Source of the DNA: Verrucomicrobia bacterium UBA1200
Lineage (GTDB): Bacteria; Verrucomicrobiota; Kiritimatiellia; RFP12; UBA1067
Reading direction: 5' to 3'
Length of the DNA stretch: 33,096 bases
NCBI GenBank assembly: GCA_002309765.1
Contig: DBXY01000023.1
Coordinates: 1-33,096 of the forward strand
Below are positions 7,344 to 17,241 of this stretch, in pieces; the first letter of the stretch is position 1; each line of letters begins with the position of its first letter. The translations under genes and the position numbers were made by a program. Below the pieces are notes generated by a model. That model was not told the DNA's origin, ran no database searches, and worked only from the letters and a program-made list of their open reading frames with translations.

Positions 7344-9836
7344 CGCCGCGACGGTCCAAGAACTGCCGAACACCAGCGCCAGCGCCACACCCAGCACAAT
7401 GAGCAGGGTGGCGAACGATCCCAAATGCCGCCGCAACGACGGTACCGCACGCAACAGCAACCCCAGCCACAACATTGCCCATCCGGCCAGCGCCGCCAAC
7501 GCCTGTACTCGGCAGGGCAGCAGGTAATGCCAGAAGAACACCGTGCGGTACCAGGGCAGCTCCGCCCGGGGCTGATCGTTTATGATCGCCAGCGCGGACA
7601 AAACCCCCGCCTCGCTTTCCGGCGATTCACCCTCGAAACTCTCGGCGGCGCGGAAAGCCGCCAACGCTTGGCGGCCATCTCCGGCCATCACCAGCGCGGT
7701 GCCCAGATTCCGGAACAGCGGCCCGTTGCCGACCCCGTCATCCACCAACCGGCGATAGGTGGCGGCGGCTTTCTGGTAATCTTCCGGCGTGGCGGCTGCC
7801 GCCATCTGCGAGTTGGCCTGTTCCCACAAAAACCGGCGCGACGCCTCGTCCGCCTGGGCGCACTGCGCGGCCAAGAGTCCGGCCAGCAGCACCAGCATCG
7901 CCGTGCCGCCCGCGTTCGACGAACCGCCGCGACGCAACTGCGCCTCCAGCTCCTGCAACAGCGCGGCGGTTTCGCCGACCTTCCCGCTGTCCGGCGCGGC
8001 GTCAGGACGGTACATCAGCGCGTCCAACCCCTCCAAATGGCGGCGGAGTTTGGCGGCGGTATCGGAGTCCACCCCGCGTTCCTCCAGCAACCGCCCGGCA
8101 TCGCCGGGGGTGAGGGCGGCGGTGTCCGCACCCAACCGGACGGACAAATAGCCGCGCACGGCCTGGGCCGCGCCGGCCGGGGTGGCGTTGCGACGCAACG
8201 TCCGCAACGCGACGCCGAGCGCCCCGCTGCGGCGGCTGCGGAAATTAAGCCAGCGGAACAAACGCACCGCCGGTCCGGACAACACCGTCAACAGCCACAA
8301 CACCGGCGGAATCAGCAGCAACATCCAAAACTTCCGAGGTTCAGGCAGCAACATTCCCGGCGTCGCGCCCTCCGGAGCGAGGGTGATGCCGAAAACCTTC
8401 GGACGCTCCTCCACCGACAGTTCGCCGGAAAAGGCTTCGCCATCGCCGTCATCGGTGGCGATCTGAGTGGTGGCCCGCACCTGAACCGGTATCGGCAAGG
8501 TCTGGGTTTCAACGTACTCCTTACGTGCGGTGTCGTAGTAAGATACCTTTACCGGCGGAAATTCAAGCGTTCCCTCGCGGAGCGGGCGCACACGGTACTT
8601 GAAACGGCGGCCGTTGGAGATGGTTTCGGAGGATACGCTGTCATCGTAGATCCGGAAATCGCGGGAAAGGTCGGGCTGTAACCCCAGTTCCGGGGAACGC
8701 ATATTGGAGATGCTGACCCCGCCGGTCACCTCCAGCGTAAGGGTAAGCGGATCGCCGACCTTGCATTCCGCCGTGTCCAGCGCGGCGGTGGCGGTCATGT
8801 TGGTACCGACGGAACCGATGAAGCTGTCGGGGCGACCAGCGTCCGGCGGCGGTGTCACCCGCACGGTCACTGCCGGGCCGATGGTGTAAATCTCTTTGGT
8901 ATCGGCCTGAAGCCGCCCCGCCCCGGAGGAAGTTATCGCGGAGATAATTTCGCCCTTGAAGGTTACCGGGCCGTAGGTGAGCTGGCCTTCCTTGAGCGGC
9001 ACGTAGTCCAGCGATAGCCGGTATTCGCGGTATTTTATCCCGTCGCGCTCCACCGGTTCTGGGTTCAGTTCCAGCCGGAACCGCATCGGACGGCGGGCGA
9101 AGGGGTCGCCGCCACCGAAGAAACTGTCGAACGCCGGCGTACGGTCCTGATATTCGTTGATCGAAAAACACGGCTGGCGGCCGGTCTGGTCAACCAACGC
9201 GCTCAAAATCTGGTTGAGATCGGGGGTTTTTACCGCCGGGTCGGGCTGGCGGATGTCCAAAAATTCGGCGGAAAGGTGCGGCGGACGGGAGTAGTGGACC
9301 GGTTCCACCGGATCAATGCCCTGCGGTTGCTGCGGTTCGCGGATTTTCACCGAAAGGGTGATGGTGAACGGCTCTTCCACCAGCACCGCCGAAGACGAGG
9401 CCGCCACCTCCACCAGCACGTCGTTTTGCGGCTCGATCCCCTGCACCTGCACCGACACCCCGGCGCAGCTCGCCGTCTCGCCTCCGGCGGTGGCGGTAAT
9501 CGGACCGGTTTTGAAGATCCCCGCCGCGCCGGGCGTGATTTCGTAGGTAAAGGTCTTGCCGACGAAGATTTTGCGTTCCGTCTTGCCGTTGATGATGGAG
9601 ATGCTGCTCCGGCTGCTGCTGTTGCTGCCCAGCAGACGTTTGGAGGCTCCGTCGGGTAGGCTGAACGACGGCTCACCGACCTCGCGGTCCGCCCCGCCGA
9701 CCTCGACCGACAGGTTGAAACTCTCCCCTTGGTAAACCCGGCGGCGCGATGCCGAAGCGGTAACCGTGAGTTTGGCGTCAGCGGTAAAAACGACCGCCGA
9801 CAAAGCCGCCAACGCCAGAATCAGACGCTTGATCAT
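7320..9836 (-). CDS. BatD-BatE fusion protein (aerotolerance-type, membrane)
   Basis: An 838-residue protein. Residues 1-21 are a signal peptide (MIKRLILALAALSAVVFTADA). Residues about 22-490 are beta-rich and match BatD (oxygen-tolerance family): LTVTASASRRRVYQGESFNL at the start and a KYRVRPLREGTLEFPPVKVSYYD segment typical of its repeats. A membrane helix follows at about 490-512. At about 640-660 GTAMLVLLAGLLAAQCAQADE looks like a second signal peptide, followed by TPR-type helices (FLWEQANSQMAAAATPEDY; PLFRNLGTALVMAGDGRQAL) and two C-terminal membrane helices, the layout of BatE. The size equals BatD plus BatE. Bat proteins sit in the cell envelope with MoxR ATPase and VWA proteins, whose genes are not in this window. 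The start codon overlaps the stop of the macrodomain gene (ATGA). Confidence 0.85.
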   Translation of the reverse strand: MIKRLILALAALSAVVFTADAKLTVTASASRRRVYQGESFNLSVEVGGADREVGEPSFSLPDGASKRLLGSNSSSRSSISIINGKTERKIFVGKTFTYEITPGAAGIFKTGPITATAGGETASCAGVSVQVQGIEPQNDVLVEVAASSSAVLVEEPFTITLSVKIREPQQPQGIDPVEPVHYSRPPHLSAEFLDIRQPDPAVKTPDLNQILSALVDQTGRQPCFSINEYQDRTPAFDSFFGGGDPFARRPMRFRLELNPEPVERDGIKYREYRLSLDYVPLKEGQLTYGPVTFKGEIISAITSSGAGRLQADTKEIYTIGPAVTVRVTPPPDAGRPDSFIGSVGTNMTATAALDTAECKVGDPLTLTLEVTGGVSISNMRSPELGLQPDLSRDFRIYDDSVSSETISNGRRFKYRVRPLREGTLEFPPVKVSYYDTARKEYVETQTLPIPVQVRATTQIATDDGDGEAFSGELSVEERPKVFGITLAPEGATPGMLLPEPRKFWMLLLIPPVLWLLTVLSGPAVRLFRWLNFRSRRSGALGVALRTLRRNATPAGAAQAVRGYLSVRLGADTAALTPGDAGRLLEERGVDSDTAAKLRRHLEGLDALMYRPDAAPDSGKVGETAALLQELEAQLRRGGSSNAGGTAMLVLLAGLLAAQCAQADEASRRFLWEQANSQMAAAATPEDYQKAAATYRRLVDDGVGNGPLFRNLGTALVMAGDGRQALAAFRAAESFEGESPESEAGVLSALAIINDQPRAELPWYRTVFFWHYLLPCRVQALAALAGWAMLWLGLLLRAVPSLRRHLGSFATLLIVLGVALALVFGSSWTVAALASRLAG

Positions 9837-10345
9837 TCTTCAAGATTCCCCAATATGGCATTGTAGCGCATCAGGTCTTCGTCCGAGAAGCAGCAGAACA
9901 CCACCTCGATATCCGGTTTGTCGGAAGATAGAAATCCGCGCACCGATGAGATGGCTATCGCGGCGGCGGCGTCCGGCGGAAAGCCGTAGACCCCGGTGCT
10001 AATGCAGGGGAAAGCGATGGACGAAAACTTGTGGCGGGTGGCGATCTCCAGCGAACGGCGGTAGCAGCTGGCCAAAAAGGCGCGTTCGCCGCGCCCTCCG
10101 CCGTGCCAGACCGGGCCGACGGTGTGGATCACATAGGCGGCCGGCAACGCATAGCCCTTGGTGAGCTTGGCGTCACCGGTCTCGCAGCCGCCCAAAAGCC
10201 GGCACTCGTTAAGCAGTTCCGGCCCGGCGGCCCGATGGATCGCGCCGTCCACCCCGCCGCCGCCCAGCAGCGTGGTGTTGGCCGCGTTGACGATCGCATC
10301 CACGGCCAACGTTGTGATATCCGCCTTAACCGCCCGAAGTTTCAT
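9833..10345 (-). CDS. Macrodomain protein, O-acetyl-ADP-ribose deacetylase / ADP-ribose hydrolase type
   Basis: A 170-residue single-domain macrodomain protein of the YmdB/MacroD type, which hydrolyses O-acetyl-ADP-ribose and removes ADP-ribose from acidic residues. The ligand loops are intact: DAIVNAANTTLLGGGGVDGA (about residues 16-35), followed by IHRAAGPELLNECR, and the second loop CISTGVYGFP (about 114-123). Length and motif order are normal for the family. The start follows GGGAGGTG at a good distance, 21 nt after the end of the giant secreted-protein gene, and its stop overlaps the batD start as ATGA. It has no signal peptide, so it is cytoplasmic, in contrast to all other products of this operon. 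Confidence 0.93.
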   Translation of the reverse strand: MKLRAVKADITTLAVDAIVNAANTTLLGGGGVDGAIHRAAGPELLNECRLLGGCETGDAKLTKGYALPAAYVIHTVGPVWHGGGRGERAFLASCYRRSLEIATRHKFSSIAFPCISTGVYGFPPDAAAAIAISSVRGFLSSDKPDIEVVFCCFSDEDLMRYNAILGNLEE

Positions 10346-10366
10346 GCGGCACCTCCCACACCCAGG

Positions 10367-13300
10367 CTATTCCTTCGGCGTGTTGACCAAAGGCAGGATG
10401 TAGTCGGACTCTTCGTCGAACTGGATGCGCCAAATGAGGAAGATGTCGGAGAGATCCCAATCCGGCGCTTTGCGCAGCAGGTACTCGTACGGGACGTAAA
10501 TCCGGCAGCGGTGGTTTTCGTCGAAGGAGTCCGGCATAATCGCGTACTGGGACAGGAATCTCCACCCGTCCTTGTACGTGCCGGAGCTGAGTTCCTCTTC
10601 GGTCAGGCTCCTGCGCATCTTAAGCTTGAGCGTGGCGCCGCCCCAAAGCGAGGTGCAGTTGTTGCCGTCAATGGTGAATTGGATCGTCAACCAATGGTTA
10701 GTATTGTCGTCCTTCTCCAAGGCAACGTTTTCGCCCAAGAAGACGTGTGCGATCGTCGGATTGGCGTTGAACCAATACAGCTCGGTCAGGGTCATCGGCT
10801 TACCGTTGAAGGTACTCTCGACGATCGATCCGTCGCCATACTGCATCACCCAATTCAACACGTCCGGCCCAAGGTTCTGCTTAGTCAGGTCGTAACTCAA
10901 CCCAACCGTTGCAGCCACTTCCACCGCCTGGGTAAGATTGGGCAGATCCAACTTGTAAACGCGGTTGGTGGCGCCGCCTTCCGGCAACTGCACCGGCACG
11001 CCGTTGGTGGTTACCGACAGCACCCGGTACCACTCTGCGCACTCGTAAATGATGTTGGTAGAGGCGTTACGGCCGACCTTGAAGGTGATCTTACGCGAAG
11101 ACCCGTTCTGGGTGGCCAGGGAGTAGTTGTTCAAGGTGCCGGTCACTACCACGTTGGAAACGCCGGGGAATACCTGCGGAATGGCCGGCATCACCTGATC
11201 GACGTTGGGCAGACCGGGAGTCCACTGGATTGCGGGCTTCCAGTCGGTGGCGGTGAAACCGTTGTTGGTCAGCACGCTGAGCGAACCGTCGGCGATTTCT
11301 CCGCCAAGGCTGATCGCGCGCTTGTAGGGATCAGAATCGGCCAATTCATCGGCGTAGCCGTTAGTATCGGTATAACCGCGGAAGGTCAACACTTGCTCAA
11401 CGATTCCGGAAGGCCGCTGCAGCATCAGAGCGATGGTACTCCATTGCAGCATGTAGTTGCGGAGTGCGCTGTTAGACTGGTCGATGTATTTCGGCGCGGT
11501 CGGCAGACCGTAGTTACTCACTGGTTTGTCTACCGACACCACCCAGAAACTGTAGCCGTTGGTGACTGCGGTCTTGGAGGCGGTGGAAGCGAGAACGATC
11601 CGGTTGGTGGTGGTACCGTGGTCGAGCACACGGTCCGGGGCGTCCACAAAGAGCAGGTTCCAGCCTTGAATGTCGATTTCCTCCGGCATTGCCACCTCAA
11701 CGTACGGAATGGCGTACACGCAATTCTCGGTGTCTTGCCTCAACGAAGTTAGCTCATAGACATTTATTTCGTTGATAAACACCGTGCCTTTCGGAATGTC
11801 GTAAATGAGGAAGTACGGCGTCCACCCCTGAGAAGCCATGGTGGTGTTCAGGTTCATCGGCTCATACCAGCTCGGGTTGGTGAAGTCGCTCTGCTCCTCG
11901 TAGTAACTGGTCAACCCCTCTGCATCGGTGTAGGTGGCGTACACGTAGTACTGAATCACGTCGCCAGCGTCGAAATAACCCAAGTCGGCATCCGGCGAGG
12001 TACGGTAGATCTGCGGATCGTCCGCCGCCTGATACATCTTGAGAATCCGGCGTTCGCCGGTATTACGGTAGTTGGAGACACCCCAAACGTTCGTCCCCAC
12101 GTAGTAGCACACGTAAACCTCGATGTTCGACGGCGACATCCGCATATTGGACAAACGCGCCTCGATGCCCACCTTGTCGGACGCCAACGGCTGCTGCCCT
12201 TGGGCCAGATTGTACTCGTAATCGCTGTTCTGGCAAATCGGACGGGTCGCGCTGATGTCGAAACCGGGGAATACCGGCTCGGATACCGAGACGTTCTCCA
12301 AACACACCCGCTTGCCGCCGGTGGTGGTGGTCTGCAACCGCACCGCTTTGTACTTGGAGCCGTTCTGGCCCGCGCCCCAGCGGTAGGTGGAGAACCAATC
12401 GCCGGTGACATCAATGGTGTCCAGCAGCTCCCAGTCGCTGTCCGGCCCGTACCAGTCGCCGGCGGTTCCGTAAATGTACACTTTGGCGGTTTCGCCCTTA
12501 TTGTATGGGCGGGCGTCGAAACAGATCTCGCCGAGTCCGCCGGCCAGCAACGGGGTTTGCAGATGCGGCTGGTGCTGATCCTGCAGCGGGCTGGCTTCGG
12601 CGCTCTGGCTGTTGTTCAGGTAACAGCCGCGGGTGGCGTCCAGAATCAACCGGTCGGCGTCATGGTCGGTCACCTTGGCGTTGTATGCGTACCAGGAGTC
12701 GGAATCGACATAAGGCTCGTTCCAAGCGGTCATGTTATTGAACTCGACAATACCTTTGCTATAGTAAACCTCGTCATTGTCGTTACCATAGCGGCGCCGG
12801 TCGTTCACCACCCGCATATATCCGCCGTTGGTGTTGCCGATGTAGAAGGAGTAGTGGGTCCAATTGTTGTTGGCGGGCAGCTCCACGGTCTTGCAGTCCT
12901 GCCAATCTGTAGTCCAGCGCCCGGTGTACTGCACGGTCAGACGAACCGGCCCCCTAGGCACGCGGCAGTCAAACTCCAGCGACCCGCAACCGTCCACCAG
13001 CAACGGGGTCCGGATGCCCTGGGTCTGACCGCCGGCGTACATGGCGTCATCATTTAGTGAGGCCCGCGTGAGGTCCAACCGCACCACGGTGTTGGCACTG
13101 TTGGCGGTGTCGGCCTGGATCCAGCCTTCGGTCACCAGCCACTGCATATTTAGGGCGGCTGACGATCCCTCCGGATACTGCTTGCCGTGCCAGGAGGTGG
13201 TGTGAAGCTCGTCCACCACCACGTCGTAATCGCCGGGCAACACCTGCAGCCGCACAAACTCCGCCTGCCAATGCTCCAAAGTGATCGTGGAAAGGTGGTA

Positions 13301-16300
13301 CGTGAACCCGTTCAGCGCCACCGTATCGACCAACTCCCACTCGGTAATCGACATATCGGGACGGGCTCCGCTGTTATACTTCGTCTTTTGCACGAAAACG
13401 CCCACCTTCTGGGTCTTCTCGGTCATCTGCAACATCGAGCCAGAGGCTTTCCACAACCCGCTGCGGGTGGCCCAGTCGTTCGAACTGATGTCCATACGAG
13501 CGGAGGTACTCCCGGCCTTGTTGTAATATAGCTGGCCAACGCTCACGCTGCAGTCGGACGACATGAAACCGAACGTGCCGATGGTGGCCGAGCTGAACGC
13601 ACCGGTAAGCTTTGTTTCGTTCCCACCGGTACCCTGCGAGAACACCACATTACCGGCGGTGAAATCCAACGCAAGCACACGCCCGCTCAAGCTTTGCGTG
13701 TTGCCCTCGATGAGCTGCGTCGTGACCGTTCTGTCCACACCATCGGTCCAATTGTGCAACTCCATCCTCAGATGCGGGTTTTTCAGGTTTTTGGTGTTCG
13801 CCACCAACACCAATCGCCCTTCCACGAAGTTGCCGTCATCCCGGTAACCGCCGATGATCGAAATGGAGCGCTCGCCGGGTCCGTCGGAAGAAACCGTGAA
13901 AGCAGCCTGAATTCTGTAAAGGTTGCCGTAATTAATGGCGTCCCAACCTTTGTTGAAGAAGGTAATCCGGCTCGGATCGACCCCGGTGCCCAGACGCGAC
14001 TTGAAGCTGATGGTCTTGATACCGTCGGTTAACGACTCCGGCAGGGTACAAATCGACCCAAGCTCGGTCACATTATCGGTGTTGATCAGCAGCGAGTTGG
14101 ACCCGATCATCCGCACCGCAATGTTCTGGTACTGGTCCTCAGTAGTGTAAGAGGACGGCCTATTGTTGGCATCGGCCTGTCCTATTTCCTTTTCATACTT
14201 CGCGGCGGCGGCATACCAGTTTTTAAAGGTAACGAAGGCCCGCGAATATGAAAGCGCTGTCTCAGGGAAACCGATGAAGTACTCGCTGTAAGCGTCGTCC
14301 TCGCTGTGCGTCCACGCCTCAAAGGTGGTGTTGGAAGACACTTTGCGGGCGGACTCGGCAAAGTCGGAATAATCGGAGAACACAGTGTCGTTGGCAACCC
14401 AGGTGTTGAAATTCTGGTAATCGGCCTTGCAGATGGTGTAGTTGCCGGTCCCGATCTCGAACCGCACCAGCGCGTAGTGGGCGTTTTCGCACTCGATCGC
14501 CATCCGGTCGGTCGCAGTGGCCTCCACGCACACGCCTCCCGACGGCGGGGTGGCCGCCGCGCCTTGGCCCACCTCGGCCCAGTAAGTCGGTACCGCGTTG
14601 GTCATTTGGGTGGCGGCGTCGTAACCGCCGATACCCATGAAGTTGAACCTGAAGCTGTCAATCGACAAAGCTCCGACATTCAGCGGAATCCATCCCCACC
14701 AAGTCTCGTTGTCCATCAGCGTCATCTCGATCGGCTCGGTGTGCTTGTCGGTCACGATGTACAGCTGTTTGTAGTTGGTGGTGGCCTTGCGGATCCGCAG
14801 CGAGAATTCCTTGCCGCTGTCGCTGCGCAGGTTGCGCGGGGAAAGCGATTCTGTGCCCACTTCGGGATTGCTCTGCAGGTATTTGTAGCCGGTCTGGGTG
14901 TAATCGGTGGGCTTGTAGCGGTAACCGTCAAAGTTGCAGACGAAATAATACTCCAGATCGCCCTCCATTTCCTGGCCGGCAATTCCCGCCTCGTAAAGCT
15001 CGCCGTTGCCCGCGCCGTCGTCACCATCGGCTTCAGGCACGTAGCTCATTGTCATCGACGCCCAGTCATTCACCTTTTGGTCAAGGTAACGCCAGCGGTA
15101 GAAGACCGTAAGCGAACGGCTGCTGTGGTCGGTCGGCACGTTCATATCGACATTCTTCACCCGGCAGCGGATCCGGAACGGCTCGCCCGGAGCCGGATAC
15201 GGCGGCACGAAGGTCATGTCGTCGTCATACACCACCACGTCCGACGGCGGCGGCGAGACCTGAATGTTGTCGACCACCGCGAACGCGGCATCAACGGCGG
15301 CGACACCTTTGTCAACGCGTACCAGCCGGAATTTGATGATGTCACGGTACTGCATGATCTTCTGATACCGCAACACCTTACCCTCAATATTATTCTGATC
15401 CAAAATAATTTCGTCCGCGTCAATCCAATAGTAACGGTATTCGTGGATAAGCGTCTCATCCTCAGAATCCACTTCGTCATACTCATGATCCGCCATCATG
15501 TCAATCGGCTGGGTGTATGAATATGCACGGTCAACCATATTGGTGGCAACCTGAAGCTTCAATGTCACCGGCACCGACCCCAGATTGTTTACGGCGTCAA
15601 AATAAATCGTCCCGATACCATCGGTGTAAACCGGAGACTCGATCGACACCCCCTCCGCATTTGCCAGGTTCGCCGCCCAGTTGGTGCATACGCTTGCCGA
15701 TCCGACCGTGAAGTTGTAGAATTCCGGCTCGACAATGGATTTTCCGCTAACGCCAACGGACGTGCCGGTCCAACCGCCGTTAACCAGCCACCCCGCTGAA
15801 TGCACATGGTTGGTACCGTTCAGCAACCGGCGCTTGGCGGCCACACCGGTAACCGCAGGACCAGAATGCACCCACGCAGCACTGAAATAGTCGCCCAAAT
15901 CGGTCAACACCGGAAGTCCGGTATCCACATCCTGCTCTTCCCACTTGTTGAAGAGCATCCGCCGCTCCACCGGCAGTGCGGTAACCACGTTGGCCAAGCT
16001 CCAGTTAGAAACATCAACCGTTCTGGCCTCGGAAGCGAACGCCGGCGGAGGCTCAGAGTTGTCTGCCGTGTCCCAATAGTAATATTCGGACTCGGTGTAG
16101 TCCACCGGCAGGTAGCAATCGAAGGTGTCGTTGGCCACGCAGTAAGCGGTAATCTTTTCGGTATCGCTGCCGTTCGGAAACTCCACTGTGGCGAAATACT
16201 CCTCCCCATCGCCATTCGACCCCGTACCGGCCTTGTAATCCATCTTTGCGGAAAGGTACGTCCCGTCGCCGCCTGTGTAGTAAACCGTAACACTGCGTTT

Positions 16301-17182
16301 GGTGTTGTCGGTCTTCAGTGCGCCTGGCAACCCCGGCAAGTTGGACACCGTGCAGGCGATATAGGCGGAGGTGGGCTGGCCAGAGACCTTGGTAATGATC
16401 GGCGTTTCCACCGTCAGCTTACCGTGCGGATAGGACACGCAAATGTTGTCCACCGCCAAATAATAAGTATTGACGGTGTTCAAGGTCAAGGATTTGTCGG
16501 CCCGACGAATTCGCACCGTTACCGGACTGGTAATGTTAATCGGTATAGCGTAACGGCCGACGCCTTCAACAATGAAATTGGTGACCGTGTTCCATGCCAG
16601 CGTCCCGGATCCGTAGTTTATCGGCAGATACCCGTTCGATGCGGTCACCTTGTTGGTGGCGAACTGCACCTCTACCGTGGGCTTAACCGCCGTAAAAACA
16701 TTTGCCGCGTCAAAATACAACACCCCGATACCATCGTTATACACCGGCGACTGCACCGCTGCGCCAACGAAGTTTTGCAGGTTTGCAGCCCAGTTGGTGT
16801 GGACTATTCCGGCGGAAGCGTCGGAAAAGGCATATTCGGCCGGCGGGACAATCTGTTTCTGGCCCAACGCGACCGCAGTGCCAGTGAAACCGTTAAAGAC
16901 CTGCCATCCGCTGGTGTGGACATGGTTGGTACCGGCCAGCAACCGCTTTGCCGAACCCAAATTACCGGCCCATACGTCGTCTGGGGTGTGGGTCCAGTTG
17001 TAGTCGTAATGGCCGAAATCGTAAATTCCCTCGACCCCGCCGGGCGGGGTTTCTTCCCACTTGTTGAACAGCATCCGCCGCTCCACCGGCAAGTAGCTGT
17101 AAGTATCAGCCGCCGCGCAAAGCGCCGCAAACTGTGCCGCGCACAGTGCCGTGCCTAAAATAACTTTAAGGAATTTTTTCAT
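10367..17182 (-). CDS. Giant modular secreted protein with internal duplication and lamin-tail-like domain
   Basis: A 2271-residue exported protein. The signal peptide is residues 1-25 (MKKFLKVILGTALCAAQ..., cut near CAAAD). A segment beginning PVERRMLFNKWEE occurs at about residues 31 and 403, starting two copies of a ~372-residue unit that contains GTNHVH-x-(S/A)GW, TNWAANL and SPVY-x-DGIG-x-(L/I)YFDA. Weaker copies of the DG-x-G-x-(I/L)-x-F module recur later (DGCGSLEFDC, GGLGEICFDA), as do YY-rich Ig-like stretches. Near residue 1797 GTVFINEINVYE and YVEVAMPEEIDIQGWNL match the lamin-tail domain pattern. It resembles a surface adhesin or matrix protein; no enzyme motif was seen. The ATG follows AAAGGAG. 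The prepilin-like gene lies 59 nt upstream and the macrodomain gene 21 nt downstream, without a terminator between them. Confidence 0.85.
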   Translation of the reverse strand: MKKFLKVILGTALCAAQFAALCAAADTYSYLPVERRMLFNKWEETPPGGVEGIYDFGHYDYNWTHTPDDVWAGNLGSAKRLLAGTNHVHTSGWQVFNGFTGTAVALGQKQIVPPAEYAFSDASAGIVHTNWAANLQNFVGAAVQSPVYNDGIGVLYFDAANVFTAVKPTVEVQFATNKVTASNGYLPINYGSGTLAWNTVTNFIVEGVGRYAIPINITSPVTVRIRRADKSLTLNTVNTYYLAVDNICVSYPHGKLTVETPIITKVSGQPTSAYIACTVSNLPGLPGALKTDNTKRSVTVYYTGGDGTYLSAKMDYKAGTGSNGDGEEYFATVEFPNGSDTEKITAYCVANDTFDCYLPVDYTESEYYYWDTADNSEPPPAFASEARTVDVSNWSLANVVTALPVERRMLFNKWEEQDVDTGLPVLTDLGDYFSAAWVHSGPAVTGVAAKRRLLNGTNHVHSAGWLVNGGWTGTSVGVSGKSIVEPEFYNFTVGSASVCTNWAANLANAEGVSIESPVYTDGIGTIYFDAVNNLGSVPVTLKLQVATNMVDRAYSYTQPIDMMADHEYDEVDSEDETLIHEYRYYWIDADEIILDQNNIEGKVLRYQKIMQYRDIIKFRLVRVDKGVAAVDAAFAVVDNIQVSPPPSDVVVYDDDMTFVPPYPAPGEPFRIRCRVKNVDMNVPTDHSSRSLTVFYRWRYLDQKVNDWASMTMSYVPEADGDDGAGNGELYEAGIAGQEMEGDLEYYFVCNFDGYRYKPTDYTQTGYKYLQSNPEVGTESLSPRNLRSDSGKEFSLRIRKATTNYKQLYIVTDKHTEPIEMTLMDNETWWGWIPLNVGALSIDSFRFNFMGIGGYDAATQMTNAVPTYWAEVGQGAAATPPSGGVCVEATATDRMAIECENAHYALVRFEIGTGNYTICKADYQNFNTWVANDTVFSDYSDFAESARKVSSNTTFEAWTHSEDDAYSEYFIGFPETALSYSRAFVTFKNWYAAAAKYEKEIGQADANNRPSSYTTEDQYQNIAVRMIGSNSLLINTDNVTELGSICTLPESLTDGIKTISFKSRLGTGVDPSRITFFNKGWDAINYGNLYRIQAAFTVSSDGPGERSISIIGGYRDDGNFVEGRLVLVANTKNLKNPHLRMELHNWTDGVDRTVTTQLIEGNTQSLSGRVLALDFTAGNVVFSQGTGGNETKLTGAFSSATIGTFGFMSSDCSVSVGQLYYNKAGSTSARMDISSNDWATRSGLWKASGSMLQMTEKTQKVGVFVQKTKYNSGARPDMSITEWELVDTVALNGFTYHLSTITLEHWQAEFVRLQVLPGDYDVVVDELHTTSWHGKQYPEGSSAALNMQWLVTEGWIQADTANSANTVVRLDLTRASLNDDAMYAGGQTQGIRTPLLVDGCGSLEFDCRVPRGPVRLTVQYTGRWTTDWQDCKTVELPANNNWTHYSFYIGNTNGGYMRVVNDRRRYGNDNDEVYYSKGIVEFNNMTAWNEPYVDSDSWYAYNAKVTDHDADRLILDATRGCYLNNSQSAEASPLQDQHQPHLQTPLLAGGLGEICFDARPYNKGETAKVYIYGTAGDWYGPDSDWELLDTIDVTGDWFSTYRWGAGQNGSKYKAVRLQTTTTGGKRVCLENVSVSEPVFPGFDISATRPICQNSDYEYNLAQGQQPLASDKVGIEARLSNMRMSPSNIEVYVCYYVGTNVWGVSNYRNTGERRILKMYQAADDPQIYRTSPDADLGYFDAGDVIQYYVYATYTDAEGLTSYYEEQSDFTNPSWYEPMNLNTTMASQGWTPYFLIYDIPKGTVFINEINVYELTSLRQDTENCVYAIPYVEVAMPEEIDIQGWNLLFVDAPDRVLDHGTTTNRIVLASTASKTAVTNGYSFWVVSVDKPVSNYGLPTAPKYIDQSNSALRNYMLQWSTIALMLQRPSGIVEQVLTFRGYTDTNGYADELADSDPYKRAISLGGEIADGSLSVLTNNGFTATDWKPAIQWTPGLPNVDQVMPAIPQVFPGVSNVVVTGTLNNYSLATQNGSSRKITFKVGRNASTNIIYECAEWYRVLSVTTNGVPVQLPEGGATNRVYKLDLPNLTQAVEVAATVGLSYDLTKQNLGPDVLNWVMQYGDGSIVESTFNGKPMTLTELYWFNANPTIAHVFLGENVALEKDDNTNHWLTIQFTIDGNNCTSLWGGATLKLKMRRSLTEEELSSGTYKDGWRFLSQYAIMPDSFDENHRCRIYVPYEYLLRKAPDWDLSDIFLIWRIQFDEESDYILPLVNTPKE
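15934..15975 (-). repeat. Second copy of the internal duplication start in the giant gene
   Basis: This 42-nt stretch matches 17050-17091 almost exactly (differences at one codon and at the ends). The offset of 1116 bp is 372 codons, so it marks the in-frame duplicated unit. Nucleotide identity here is far higher than across the rest of the unit, pointing to strong constraint on PVERRMLFNKWEE or local gene conversion. Confidence 0.75.
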
Positions 17183-17241
17183 GGATTGACTCCTTTCCGG
17201 CTAAACGTCCATCCCCGGCCTCAAGCGGCCAAGAAACCGGC

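Noticed and set aside
7425..8681. 418-residue plus-strand open frame rich in Gln and Arg
   Set aside because: It is a shadow of the BatD-BatE coding strand, with no start signal and low-complexity composition.
10031..11752. 573-residue plus-strand open frame
   Set aside because: It is opposite the macrodomain and giant secreted-protein genes, has no ribosome-binding site and its composition is that of a GC-rich shadow.
15800..17158. 452-residue plus-strand open frame
   Set aside because: It is antisense to the duplicated region of the giant gene, which has a signal peptide, ribosome site and recognisable modules.
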